From contig JASJAZ010000039.1 in NCBI GenBank assembly GCA_030066785.1, positions 1-39,838 of the forward strand: a stretch of 39,838 nucleotides of DNA. The letters run 5' to 3'. A program made the translations under genes and the position numbers. This DNA is from Desulfobacterales bacterium. GTDB lineage: Bacteria; Desulfobacterota; Desulfobacteria; Desulfobacterales; JASJAZ01. Below are positions 16,392 through 25,185 of this stretch, piece after piece. The notes below the pieces were generated by a model. It ran no database searches, had not been told where the DNA came from, and saw only the letters and a program-made list of their open reading frames with translations. Each line of letters opens with the position of its first letter. The first letter of the stretch is position 1.

Positions 16392-18512
16392 ATGAATACC
16401 CAAGATCTTTTGGCCCGCGTTCAAGATGGATTAAATACTCTGGATGTTTCTTCCAAATATAAAACCGCTGCGCTTAAATGGATAGAGGTCTGGTTAACAG
16501 AAGCAGCATACCAAGATTACCGTCCTCAAATCGGGTTTCTAATTGAGAATGCCAAGTGGGATTTTCTACTCGATTCATTCTACCAGGTGATTCCCTTCGG
16601 CACCGGCGGCCGACGGGGCTTGGTGGGAGTTGGTCCCAACCGTATTAATACCTGGACGATTCAAGCTTCCGCCCAGGGGCACTCTCAGTATCTCATCAAT
16701 TTATATGGTGATGAGGCTCGAAGGCGAGGGGTCGTGCTCACCTTTGATGTCCGCCGATACACCCAGCAGGGCCTATATAGCAAGAATTTACCCAATCCGG
16801 TTATGAATCTGGATGGCAAGCAACTGGCTGAAGCAGCCGCACGTGTATATGCCGCCAACGCCATCAAAGTCTACATGTTTGCAGACATTCGCAGCACGCC
16901 GGGTTTATCATTTGCTATTCGCCATTTGAATGCCATATCCGGCGACATGTTCAGTGCCAGCCACAATTTGCCGACCGACAACGGTAAAAAAGTATATGAC
17001 CTTCATGGCGGGCAGCTGATACCGCCCGAAGACCAAACCCTGGTGAATGAAGTCACCCAAAATGTCTCTGAAATTAAAACAATGGATCTTGAAACGGCCA
17101 AATCCCAAGGTCTGGTGCAGCTTGTCGGCCAAGAGGTAGATGATGCCTTTCACAACGCCGCCAGTGCCGTGTCTTTATCTGATGCCCGCGATCTAAAAAT
17201 TGTTTACGCGCCCTTGCACGGCACCGGTCTCTCATCAGTCTATCCGGTCTTAACCAAACTAGGTTTTGATGTTGAACTCGATCCGCTGACATCCAATATG
17301 AGTGGTGCTTTCGAAAACGTCACCTTCAATATTCCCAATCCCGAAGTGATTGAATCGTTTGACAACACGATTCCATATGCCGACCAGGTCAGCGCCGATA
17401 TCATTATCAATACGGACCCGGATGCCGACCGTATCGGTGTTATGGTTCGCACCGGTGACGGTTGGAAGTTTCTCAGCGGCAATGAAATTGGCATTATCCT
17501 TACCGACTACGCCATTTCAAAATTGAAGTCGCAAAATCGTTTAAATGCCGATAGCGTGGTCATCAAAACCGATGTGACCACATCACTGATTCAAAAAATA
17601 TGTCAAGAAAATAACGTTCAGTGTATCGCTGATCTTTTAGTGGGGTTCAAATATATCGCCGAAGAAATGAACAAGCTGGAAAAAGAAAATAAAATTGATG
17701 GGTTCATACTGGGAACCGAGGAGAGCCATGGTTTCCTTACCGGCAATTACTGCCGCGACAAAGATGCCGCCTGCGCCGCTGTCTGGATCGGTGAGCATGC
17801 CGCCGAATTGAAGCAGCACAACAAATCCTTGCTGGATAATCTAAACAATATTTATGCCCGTTACGGCTACTGCCACAACTACCTGACTGAAATTCGGTTG
17901 CTGGGCGCCAAAGGCATGGAGCAAATACAGTTTATTATGGATCACTTGCGCGCAACCAGTATCGATCAATTCGGCAATTATGACATCCAGCAAAAAATCG
18001 ATCGCTGGCAAGGCTCGCCGCAACCCCATCTTTCACGCACCGATACCTCATCTCGTAATGTTTTGATTTATTATTTCAGCCCCGTTGCCGGTACCGAGAG
18101 CATCAGGGCCACTGTACGACCTTCCGGCACAGAACCCAAGATCAAAATGTATTTTGAAATATTGGGAAAGCCATTCGATTCCGATGCCGTGGATACCGCC
18201 AAGCAAAAAATTGTCAGTTTGCGTGAAGATTTAGAGAAGCAATTTATGCAATATTGCTACCGGCTGTTGAATATCGACTTTCCTGACCGCGGCTTTTTAC
18301 TTTTCTGGCAATTACCATTGGACGCCAAGTTGCATTATTTCGAAGTAGAAGCAGAGATCGCCGACCTACAAAACGTCACGAATATTCAGACCAAACAGGA
18401 GCGCTTGGATGAACTGTTGCAATTTCTCGGTGCCAATCCGATCCAAAAAGTTGATGCAGCCTTTAAAGCCAAGTATGGAACCGGCATTAAAGACTTTCTA
18501 ACACTTTCTTAA
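16392..18512 (+). CDS. Alpha-D-phosphohexomutase (phosphoglucomutase type) with C-terminal extension
   Basis: 706 residues; typical members have 450-600. It should interconvert glucose-1- and glucose-6-phosphate (or the mannose pair). All four active-site loops are present: phosphoserine S190 in FSASHNLPTDNGKKVYD, metal loop DPDADR (342-347), sugar-specificity loop GTEESHG (441-447) and phosphate loop RPSGTEPKIK (576-585). The N-terminal 65 residues before FGTGGRRG form an added helical segment. After the mutase fold, residues about 620-706 (FMQYCYRLLNIDFPDRGFLL onwards) form a segment I do not recognise, containing an aromatic-rich part then a helical part ending YGTGIKDFLTLS. It lies 87 bases after the GH13_18 phosphorylase, whose product it could convert. 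Confidence 0.92.
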   Translation: MNTQDLLARVQDGLNTLDVSSKYKTAALKWIEVWLTEAAYQDYRPQIGFLIENAKWDFLLDSFYQVIPFGTGGRRGLVGVGPNRINTWTIQASAQGHSQYLINLYGDEARRRGVVLTFDVRRYTQQGLYSKNLPNPVMNLDGKQLAEAAARVYAANAIKVYMFADIRSTPGLSFAIRHLNAISGDMFSASHNLPTDNGKKVYDLHGGQLIPPEDQTLVNEVTQNVSEIKTMDLETAKSQGLVQLVGQEVDDAFHNAASAVSLSDARDLKIVYAPLHGTGLSSVYPVLTKLGFDVELDPLTSNMSGAFENVTFNIPNPEVIESFDNTIPYADQVSADIIINTDPDADRIGVMVRTGDGWKFLSGNEIGIILTDYAISKLKSQNRLNADSVVIKTDVTTSLIQKICQENNVQCIADLLVGFKYIAEEMNKLEKENKIDGFILGTEESHGFLTGNYCRDKDAACAAVWIGEHAAELKQHNKSLLDNLNNIYARYGYCHNYLTEIRLLGAKGMEQIQFIMDHLRATSIDQFGNYDIQQKIDRWQGSPQPHLSRTDTSSRNVLIYYFSPVAGTESIRATVRPSGTEPKIKMYFEILGKPFDSDAVDTAKQKIVSLREDLEKQFMQYCYRLLNIDFPDRGFLLFWQLPLDAKLHYFEVEAEIADLQNVTNIQTKQERLDELLQFLGANPIQKVDAAFKAKYGTGIKDFLTLS

Positions 18513-18604
18513 TTCCCGATGAATAGAATTCTCATCAGACTAAGCATCATGATGTTTGCCGAACGTTGACGGTTTTCAGATAACGCATACCGGAGAATTT
18601 ACCA

Positions 18605-20035
18605 ATGCCTTTTGCCGCCAATAAAACCAAAATCGTCTGTACCATTGGGCCGGCTTCCGAAAATGAAGATACGCTCATTAGAATGATAGAAGCGGGCATG
18701 AATGTCGTGCGTTTAAACTTTTCACACGGCGATTTTGCAAGTCATGCCCAAATGATTAAAAAAATTCGCAGCGCTGCCAAACAAACCGGTCGGCGCATTG
18801 CGATGATGGCGGACCTGCCGGGTCCCAAGATTCGGATCGGCGATTTGGAGACAGAGCCGATTGAGTTGGAACCTGGCGCGACCTTTGCTCTAACAACACA
18901 AGAAATTATCGGCGATCAACACCGCGCCTCGGTGAGTTTTAAAAAATTAACCCGCACGGTCAAATCCGGCGATCGCCTGTTTTTAAACGACGGCATCATT
19001 CAGCTGCAAGCCGATGAAATCTCCGACGATACCGTCCGTTGCAAGGTGATTGTGGGGGGTGAGCTGCGTTCACGCAAAGGGCTCAATTTACCGGGTATCA
19101 ATTTGGGTATCAGTGCGTTTACCGACTTTGATCATGCGTGTTTAGAATTTGCCATGTCACAAGGTGTGGACGCGGTCAGTCAATCTTTCGTGGAAAGTGG
19201 CCAGGACATTGATGCGGTAAGAGATGCCGCCCAAAAAATGGGACACGCACCCTTTATTATTGCCAAGATTGAACGTGCCAACGCCCTACGCAATATGGAT
19301 GATATTCTGGCCGCCGCCAATGGTATTATGATTGCCCGGGGCGATTTGGGTGTCGAGATACCGATCGAAGATATTGCCGTGGTACAAAAAAAACTGATGC
19401 GCCTGGCCAACCTGAAAGGCAAACCGGTCATTACCGCCACCCATATGCTCGAATCCATGACCAGCAGCAAACGCCCTACCCGCGCTGAAGCCACAGATGT
19501 TGCCAATGCCATCTTAGACGGCACCGATTGTGTGATGCTGTCGGGTGAGTCTGCCATGGGCAAATATCCGGTGGATTCGGTTAGAATGCTGGCTAAAATC
19601 GCGACCGCCAGCGAACCCCATCGCCCGGCTTTCCCGCTGCAGGAGGCTTTGAATGCGGCAATGGATGAAGAAGACCCCCGCTTGCAAGATCTAATTGCAC
19701 TGAGTGTTGAAGCCACCCTCAATCGCATCACACCCCCGACGGTGATTGTGCCGACCCATAGCGGTTCCACGGCACGCAGCATCGCCCGCTTCAAGCTGCC
19801 TGTGTGGATAACGGCGGTCAGCTCCCTTCCCGCATCCTGCCAAAATTTGATGTTTTCCTATGGCGTGCACCCGGTGCACGAACCGGATCACCCGGATAAT
19901 TGGCGGGCATGGGCACGCGAATGGCTTAACATCCAAAAAGAAAAAGGGCACCTGGTGGTACTCACCGAAGGGCCATCATCCAAACATCCGCACCGCAACA
20001 ACCGGATGGAAATTATTGATCTGCGGCGCAAATAA
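18605..20035 (+). CDS. pyk: Pyruvate kinase
   Basis: 476 residues, cytoplasmic; phosphoenolpyruvate plus ADP to pyruvate plus ATP. The N-terminus reads KTKIVCTIGPASENEDTLIRMI and VVRLNFSHGDF; the active-site segment is FIIAKIERANALRNMDDILAA, MIARGDLGVEIP and KPVITATHMLESM followed by RPTRAEATDVANAILDG. A C-terminal regulatory domain (LSVEATLNRITPPTVIVPTHSGSTARSIARFK) is present, without the extra PEP-utiliser domain some bacteria carry. GGAG precedes the ATG. It lies 92 bases after the mutase gene and is followed by a hairpin and repeat tract, so the transcript may end there. Confidence 0.98.
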   Translation: MPFAANKTKIVCTIGPASENEDTLIRMIEAGMNVVRLNFSHGDFASHAQMIKKIRSAAKQTGRRIAMMADLPGPKIRIGDLETEPIELEPGATFALTTQEIIGDQHRASVSFKKLTRTVKSGDRLFLNDGIIQLQADEISDDTVRCKVIVGGELRSRKGLNLPGINLGISAFTDFDHACLEFAMSQGVDAVSQSFVESGQDIDAVRDAAQKMGHAPFIIAKIERANALRNMDDILAAANGIMIARGDLGVEIPIEDIAVVQKKLMRLANLKGKPVITATHMLESMTSSKRPTRAEATDVANAILDGTDCVMLSGESAMGKYPVDSVRMLAKIATASEPHRPAFPLQEALNAAMDEEDPRLQDLIALSVEATLNRITPPTVIVPTHSGSTARSIARFKLPVWITAVSSLPASCQNLMFSYGVHPVHEPDHPDNWRAWAREWLNIQKEKGHLVVLTEGPSSKHPHRNNRMEIIDLRRK

Positions 20036-20051
20036 TTTTAGAGAAACGGTA

Positions 20052-20098
20052 TTGGATGGTGTCGTTCGCGCAATGAATTTTTGCGATGCACCGTCCAA
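20052..20098 (+). terminator. Long RNA hairpin after pyk
   Basis: TTGGATGGTG (20052-20061) pairs with CACCGTCCAA (20089-20098) with one G-U, and CGCAA pairs with TTGCG inside. The stem begins 16 bases after the pyk stop. No T run follows, so it may protect the 3' end or act as a factor-dependent terminator rather than an intrinsic one. Confidence 0.45.
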
Positions 20099-20111
20099 AC
20101 TCCTTTGGATC

Positions 20112-20318
20112 AAGAAGGTAGGAAATAGGAGATAGAAGGTAGAAGAGAGAAGACAGAAAACAGGAGACAGGAGGCAGGCGGTAGAATATAGAAGACAGGA
20201 GGCGGAAAACAGAAGTCGAAAGTCAGAAGGCATAAGATAAGGTTGAATTTTCATTTTTTTAATTTCCAACTTCTTACTTCTAACTTCTAACTTCTAACTT
20301 CTAAACTTTAACTCCTTA
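20112..20318. repeat. Polypurine tract followed by polypyrimidine 7-base tandem repeats
   Basis: From 20112 to about 20243 the plus strand is almost all purine, made of degenerate 7-8-base words such as AGAAGACAG, AGGAGACAGG and TAGAAGG. After a short T-rich hinge (20244-20260), the strand switches to pyrimidine-rich units, with CTTCTAA repeated in tandem about four times (20268-20305). The two halves are roughly complementary, so the DNA could fold into a long imperfect cruciform, and the purine tract alone could form triplex structures. It fills most of the gap between pyk and gpmI. Confidence 0.85.
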
Positions 20319-20404
20319 ATAGATCATTCACACTGCCATTGGAAAGATAATCTCGCAAATGTTTTAGTAAATGACGCATATATTGCTATATGCAGGAGAA
20401 CAAT

Positions 20405-22063
20405 ATGCAGCTATTAAAAAAATTAAAACAATATAGCGGTCCCCAGGGTCCCGTGGTGCTCGTTATTATGGATGGGTTCGGCATCGGCAAGTATGAGCAA
20501 GGTGATATCGTGCGTACCGTCTATACGCCGACCCTTGACTGGCTGACTCAAAATGCACTTTTCACCCAATTAAAGGCGCATGGCACCGCCGTGGGTATGC
20601 CTTCCGATACTGATATGGGCAATAGTGAAATCGGCCACAATGCCATTGGATGTGGTCGTGTTTTTGACCAGGGCGCCAGCCTTGTCAACAAATCCATCGC
20701 CAGTGGTGATCTTTTTAAAGGACCCGTGTGGCAAGAGTTGATCGAAAACGTCATCGACCACAATTCACGACTGCATTTTATCGGGCTTCTTTCCGACGGC
20801 AATGTACATAGCCATATTGATCATCTGGAAGCCCTTTTGGCGCACGCCAAAAGCGCGGGGGTCCCAAAAGCGGCCGTCCACATTCTTTTAGACGGTAGAG
20901 ATGTACCCCCCACATCGGCGCTGGAATATGTTGATCGGTTAGAAGCTTTTCTTGCGGCGTTAAACCAGGATAACACTATCGACTTTGCCATTGCCTCTGG
21001 CGGCGGTCGGATGCAAATCACCATGGATCGTTATCAAGCAGATTGGCAGATGGTTGCACGCGGCTGGAACACCCATATCCATGGGCAAGGTCGCCAATTC
21101 CCATCAGCACGCCAGGCCATCGAGGAATTGCGTGCTGAAAATCCGGAAGTGATCGACCAGGATTTACCGCCGTTCGTCATTGCCCCCAACGGACAGCCCC
21201 GGGGACCCATTGCTGAAGGTGACAGTGTTATTTTATTTAATTTTCGCGGTGACCGGGCCATAGAGCTGAGCATGGCGTTTGAAAAAGAACAATTCGATCA
21301 TTTCCCACGGGGCCCCAAACTGAATGTAACATATGCCGGCATGATGCAATATGATGGTGATGCGCTTATTCCTGAAAAATATCTGGTTGATCCTCCTGGT
21401 ATCGATCGTACCGTAGGGGAATATCTCGTGAAAGCCGGCGTTAAACAAATGGCCATCAGTGAAACCCAAAAATTTGGGCACGTCACCTACTTCTTTAACG
21501 GCAATCGTTCAGGCAAGTTTGATGAAGCCCTGGAAGATTACGTCGAAATTCCTTCGGACAAGGTGCCCTTTGAAGAGCGGCCCTGGATGAAAGCCGCCGA
21601 AATAACCGACAGGGTCATCGATGCCGTTTTCAACGAACCATACCAATTCATCAGGCTAAACTATGCCAACGGCGATATGGTCGGGCACACCGGAGTTATT
21701 CAGGCGGTTGAAATCGCGGTGCAGACGGTCGACTTATGCCTCGCCCGGTTGTTAAAGGCTGTAAAAAAAGCAGAAGGGATTCTGATCGTCACTGCCGACC
21801 ACGGCAATTCGGATGACATGTTCATTCGTGATAAAAAAACGGGCCAACTGGTGATCGATCCGGACAGTGGTAAACCCAAACAGAAAACGTCACACTCGAT
21901 AAACCCGGTACCGATCTTTATCTATGATCCAAGCGGCCAAGCGCCGATGGTGATTTCTAAACAGAAAGATCTCGGCATCGCCAATATTGCGGCCACATGC
22001 TTAAATCTACTCGGTTTTGAAACACCTGCAGATTATACACCCAGCATTATCGAATTCCGATAG
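20405..22063 (+). CDS. gpmI: 2,3-bisphosphoglycerate-independent phosphoglycerate mutase
   Basis: 552 residues; interconverts 3- and 2-phosphoglycerate using two metal ions. The alkaline-phosphatase fold is seen in VVLVIMDGFGIGKYEQGD (metal-binding D23) and SDTDMGNSEIGHNAIGCGR with the nucleophile S74. Further motifs are LLSDGNVHSHIDHLEALL, ILLDGRDVPPTSALEY, IASGGGRMQITMDRYQ, FNFRGDRAIELS, NYANGDMVGHTG and TADHGNSDDM. I choose the second ATG (20405) because AGGAG lies six bases upstream of it, while the ATG at 20390 overlaps that site and has none. It is somewhat longer than the roughly 510-residue norm. Confidence 0.97.
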   Translation: MQLLKKLKQYSGPQGPVVLVIMDGFGIGKYEQGDIVRTVYTPTLDWLTQNALFTQLKAHGTAVGMPSDTDMGNSEIGHNAIGCGRVFDQGASLVNKSIASGDLFKGPVWQELIENVIDHNSRLHFIGLLSDGNVHSHIDHLEALLAHAKSAGVPKAAVHILLDGRDVPPTSALEYVDRLEAFLAALNQDNTIDFAIASGGGRMQITMDRYQADWQMVARGWNTHIHGQGRQFPSARQAIEELRAENPEVIDQDLPPFVIAPNGQPRGPIAEGDSVILFNFRGDRAIELSMAFEKEQFDHFPRGPKLNVTYAGMMQYDGDALIPEKYLVDPPGIDRTVGEYLVKAGVKQMAISETQKFGHVTYFFNGNRSGKFDEALEDYVEIPSDKVPFEERPWMKAAEITDRVIDAVFNEPYQFIRLNYANGDMVGHTGVIQAVEIAVQTVDLCLARLLKAVKKAEGILIVTADHGNSDDMFIRDKKTGQLVIDPDSGKPKQKTSHSINPVPIFIYDPSGQAPMVISKQKDLGIANIAATCLNLLGFETPADYTPSIIEFR

Positions 22064-22220
22064 GGTGGAATCAAGTGCTTGTTGATAAAATTGGGATAAA
22101 GCTGCTTAAAAAAATTGCCGAAGACAGCTTGCAGATCACCCTCAGTTGAATTAGGTTGCTGTTTGGCCCCAGAAATTCTAAATAGGCTTTTTCTAAAATA
22201 GTTAATGATGGTGATGACAT

Positions 22221-23507
22221 ATGGAAAACAACGCTTCTGATTTTGACATACAAACATTGGGTGCCTGTCGCATCCCTTCCCCCATGCCGGCGGAGCAGTT
22301 TGTGGACGATACCGATCATGTCTTGCTCGATTCTGATTTCAGGAAAATTAAAACATATTTGGATGCGGAAAAACAACCGCCTGATTTTGAAATGGCCGGA
22401 CCGCGTGAAAATATCTATTTTGATCCCTCTAAACTCAAGTGCGGCATCGTCACCTGTGGTGGATTATGCCCGGGCCTGAACGATGTGATCCGCGCCATTT
22501 TTATGGGGCTTTACTATCACTATGGGGTGCAAACGGTGTTCGGTTTTCGTTTCGGCTTTGAAGGGCTGGCCCCTAAATACGGTCATGCCCCTTTGGAATT
22601 GACGCCTGCAGTGGTTGAAGACATTCACCAGAAAGGCGGCACCATCCTCGGTTCTTCACGCGGTCCTCAGGATGTAGCTGAGATGGTGGATACTTTGGAG
22701 CGAATGAATATCGGCCTGCTGTTTGCCATTGGCGGCGACGGCACCTTGCGGGGCGCACGCGCCATTGCAGAAGAAATCGCCGCGCGCAACATTAAAATCG
22801 CGGTTATCGGGATTCCCAAAACCATCGATAACGATATCTCCTTTGTGCAAAAATCTTTTGGGTTTGTCACGGCGGTAACCGAGACCCGCGCCGCCATTTA
22901 CTCGGCCCACATGGAGGCCATTGGGGCCCGCAACGGTATCGGGCTTGTAAAACTGATGGGTCGTTATTCAGGCTTCATTGCTGCCAGTGCTACCATGGCC
23001 AACAGTGATGTCAATATATGTCTGGTGCCGGAGGTTACTTTCACGCTTGAAGGTTTTCTTAAGGAGTTGCAGGCCCGCCTGGAAAAAAGAGGACATGCTG
23101 TCATCGTTGCGGGCGAAGGCGCAGGCCAAGATCTAATGGACAAAACCCAGGACACAGATGCCTCGGGAAATATTCGCTTGATGGATATCGGCCTTTTTCT
23201 GAGTGATAAAATTAAGGAATATTTCAAAAAAGAAAATATCGACGTCACCTTAAAATACATTGATCCCAGTTACACCATTCGCAGCATGCCGGCTAGTGCC
23301 CCTGATTCAGCCTTCTGTTTGAGCATGGGGCATAATGCGGTACATGCCGGCATGACCGGGCGCACCAATATGCTGGTGGGATATTGGAAAAACAGTTTTA
23401 CCCATGTACCGATTCCATTGGCGGTATCCAAGCGCAAGCAGATCGACCCGGCCGGGAAACTCTGGAGCGAGGTGCTGGCTTGTACTGGACAACCAAAGAT
23501 CATGTGA
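22221..23507 (+). CDS. pfk: 6-phosphofructokinase, ATP-type of the long/plant-like clade
   Basis: 428 residues, longer than the 320 of E. coli PfkA. The fold is unmistakable: CGIVTCGGLCPGLNDVIRAI (74-93), AIGGDGTLRGA (169-179), IPKTIDNDI (198-206), VKLMGRYSGFIAA, and GEGAGQDLM later. GGDGT, with glycine after GGD, marks ATP use; pyrophosphate enzymes have GGDD there. The lysine in PKTIDND (E. coli has PGTIDND) is shared by the plant-type ATP enzymes and by PPi enzymes. An extra N-terminal 70 residues carry no known domain. The ribosome site is weak (GGTGATG). It follows gpmI by 157 bases and ends the glycolytic run. Confidence 0.93.
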   Translation: MENNASDFDIQTLGACRIPSPMPAEQFVDDTDHVLLDSDFRKIKTYLDAEKQPPDFEMAGPRENIYFDPSKLKCGIVTCGGLCPGLNDVIRAIFMGLYYHYGVQTVFGFRFGFEGLAPKYGHAPLELTPAVVEDIHQKGGTILGSSRGPQDVAEMVDTLERMNIGLLFAIGGDGTLRGARAIAEEIAARNIKIAVIGIPKTIDNDISFVQKSFGFVTAVTETRAAIYSAHMEAIGARNGIGLVKLMGRYSGFIAASATMANSDVNICLVPEVTFTLEGFLKELQARLEKRGHAVIVAGEGAGQDLMDKTQDTDASGNIRLMDIGLFLSDKIKEYFKKENIDVTLKYIDPSYTIRSMPASAPDSAFCLSMGHNAVHAGMTGRTNMLVGYWKNSFTHVPIPLAVSKRKQIDPAGKLWSEVLACTGQPKIM

Positions 23508-23753
23508 TTAATAAATTTTTATATACTGATGATTCACACTGCCTTCAAAGCGAGTAGAGTTCCCAAATTGCTTTTATTAAAAAGACCTACACTGGTAGAG
23601 ACCGCGCGTAGCACAAAAACCATAATTGGATAAGGTAGCCTGCGATAAGAGTGCCATCAGAACCGTTGTCGAACCCGATTTATAGAGTTTCGAAGAAAAC
23701 ACGCATATGTTCTTGTGAATTGGGTCCAATAAACACTTCAAAGACTGACTGTC

Positions 23754-25121
23754 ATGGCTAAGAAAAAATCCTTTTCAATTGTAGCCACCATCCGTCCCAT
23801 CTTTATTACCGCCTTTACGTTTCAGCTGGTGTTGATTCTTTTGCTAACCAGCTGTGCCACCAAAAATCCATCTGTAATCGAGTTGATGCCGACTCCGGAT
23901 GTTTATGACGACGGGGCCATCAATCCCCTTTCCGATGATGATCCGACTAAAAAGATACCCTATGGCGGTATGCTGTATGCAACCGACCGGCAACCCGCCG
24001 ATGCCGAGGATCATTTTTACAGAAATGAACGTGGTTTTCTTTTACGCTTGGGATCTGCCCGAATCGTAATGGGTCCCGAAGGTATTTCCTGGGAGGAAGC
24101 GCGGCGCTTATCGCTGCTAAAAAACCGCACTGATAAATATCCGCTAAAAGTGGCCGCCGTAAATGAATTGGGTGTTCTGGATCGTACTTATTCAGGGTTT
24201 ACCGATCCCGCCTTGGTGTCACCCAATCCCCGTCAGCCGGCGAAACGCTTTGCGGAGTTCGTCAATGCCAAATTAGAATTGTCTGAGCGCAAAGATATTT
24301 ATGTATATATACATGGGTACAAAGTCGTTTTTGAAAACCCATTGCTGGTAGCCACCGAGCTATGGCATTTCCTTGGTTATGACGGTGTTGCCATTGCCTA
24401 TGCCTGGCCGTCAACTCCCAACAAATGGGCGTATTTTTCGGATTTGGAGACAGCTGCACTCTCGGCGCATAATCTACGCATATTTTTGGAATACCTAGCG
24501 AGCGAAACGGATGCCGAACGCATCCACATCGTCGGGTATAGTGCCGGCACACGTGTGGTCATCACCGCCCTTCATCAACTGGCGTTGCTGCACGTCGATG
24601 AGGGTCAACAGGCGATGCAGAAGCGGCTTAAAATCGGACACGTCATATTGGTTGGCAGCGATTTTGATCGAGAGCTGTTCGGTGACTATATTATCGATGG
24701 CCTTCTCAAGGTACCCTCGTCATTCTCCGTTTATACATCAGCTACCGATAAGCCCCTGGGAATTTCCCGCTGGCTATTTAGGCGTGAACGGCTTGGCCAA
24801 ATGTGGCGAGGATATAAGCCGCCTCCGGCTGTAGCGGATTTTCTAAACCAGCAGGAAAATTTGCATATCATCGATGTAACCGATGCCGAATCAGCGGCCG
24901 CCGGCAACGGACATGCCTATTTTCGCCAAAGCCCCTGGGCCAGCAGTGATATCCTGGTAACCTTGATGTATGATCTTGAACCGGCAGAGCGGGGATTGAT
25001 TCGATCAACAGAACTGCCTGTGTGGCAATTTCCCCCTGACTATATTCAAAACCTGCGATCTACGTTAATACGGGTCAACCCTGAATTAAAACAAGGTTTA
25101 GAAACAATTAGCACCAAATGA
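23754..25121 (+). CDS. DUF900-family alpha/beta-hydrolase, predicted lipoprotein
   Basis: 455 residues. The N-terminus is a lipoprotein signal with a hydrophobic stretch and lipobox LLTSC (C34), so the mature protein is probably membrane-tethered outside the cytoplasm. The catalytic domain has YVYIHGYKV (184-192, oxyanion strand), nucleophile S263 in HIVGYSAGTRVV, a probable acid D332 in VYTSATDKPL and H387 in GNGHAYF. This matches the DUF900 esterase/lipase-like family; substrate is unknown. A hydrophilic region of about 140 residues precedes the fold and includes GGMLYATDRQP, also typical of this family. No ribosome site is obvious before the ATG. The next gene begins 64 bases later. Confidence 0.88.
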   Translation: MAKKKSFSIVATIRPIFITAFTFQLVLILLLTSCATKNPSVIELMPTPDVYDDGAINPLSDDDPTKKIPYGGMLYATDRQPADAEDHFYRNERGFLLRLGSARIVMGPEGISWEEARRLSLLKNRTDKYPLKVAAVNELGVLDRTYSGFTDPALVSPNPRQPAKRFAEFVNAKLELSERKDIYVYIHGYKVVFENPLLVATELWHFLGYDGVAIAYAWPSTPNKWAYFSDLETAALSAHNLRIFLEYLASETDAERIHIVGYSAGTRVVITALHQLALLHVDEGQQAMQKRLKIGHVILVGSDFDRELFGDYIIDGLLKVPSSFSVYTSATDKPLGISRWLFRRERLGQMWRGYKPPPAVADFLNQQENLHIIDVTDAESAAAGNGHAYFRQSPWASSDILVTLMYDLEPAERGLIRSTELPVWQFPPDYIQNLRSTLIRVNPELKQGLETISTK

Positions 25122-25185
25122 TGAATCAGAATTTAAAGGGGGTTGATGATAGCATGTAAACCATTTCTCAAACGGAGAGCTTACC

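Noticed and set aside
19180-19794. A 204-codon open frame on the minus strand opposite pyk
   Set aside because: Shadow of pyruvate kinase; serine/alanine-rich translation with no recognisable family.
20268-20305. CTTCTAA tandem repeats as a CRISPR array
   Set aside because: Repeat unit is only seven bases with no spacers, and no cas genes are present.
20390-20404. Upstream ATG for gpmI
   Set aside because: The AGGAG site lies inside this stretch and is correctly spaced for the ATG at 20405, not for 20390.
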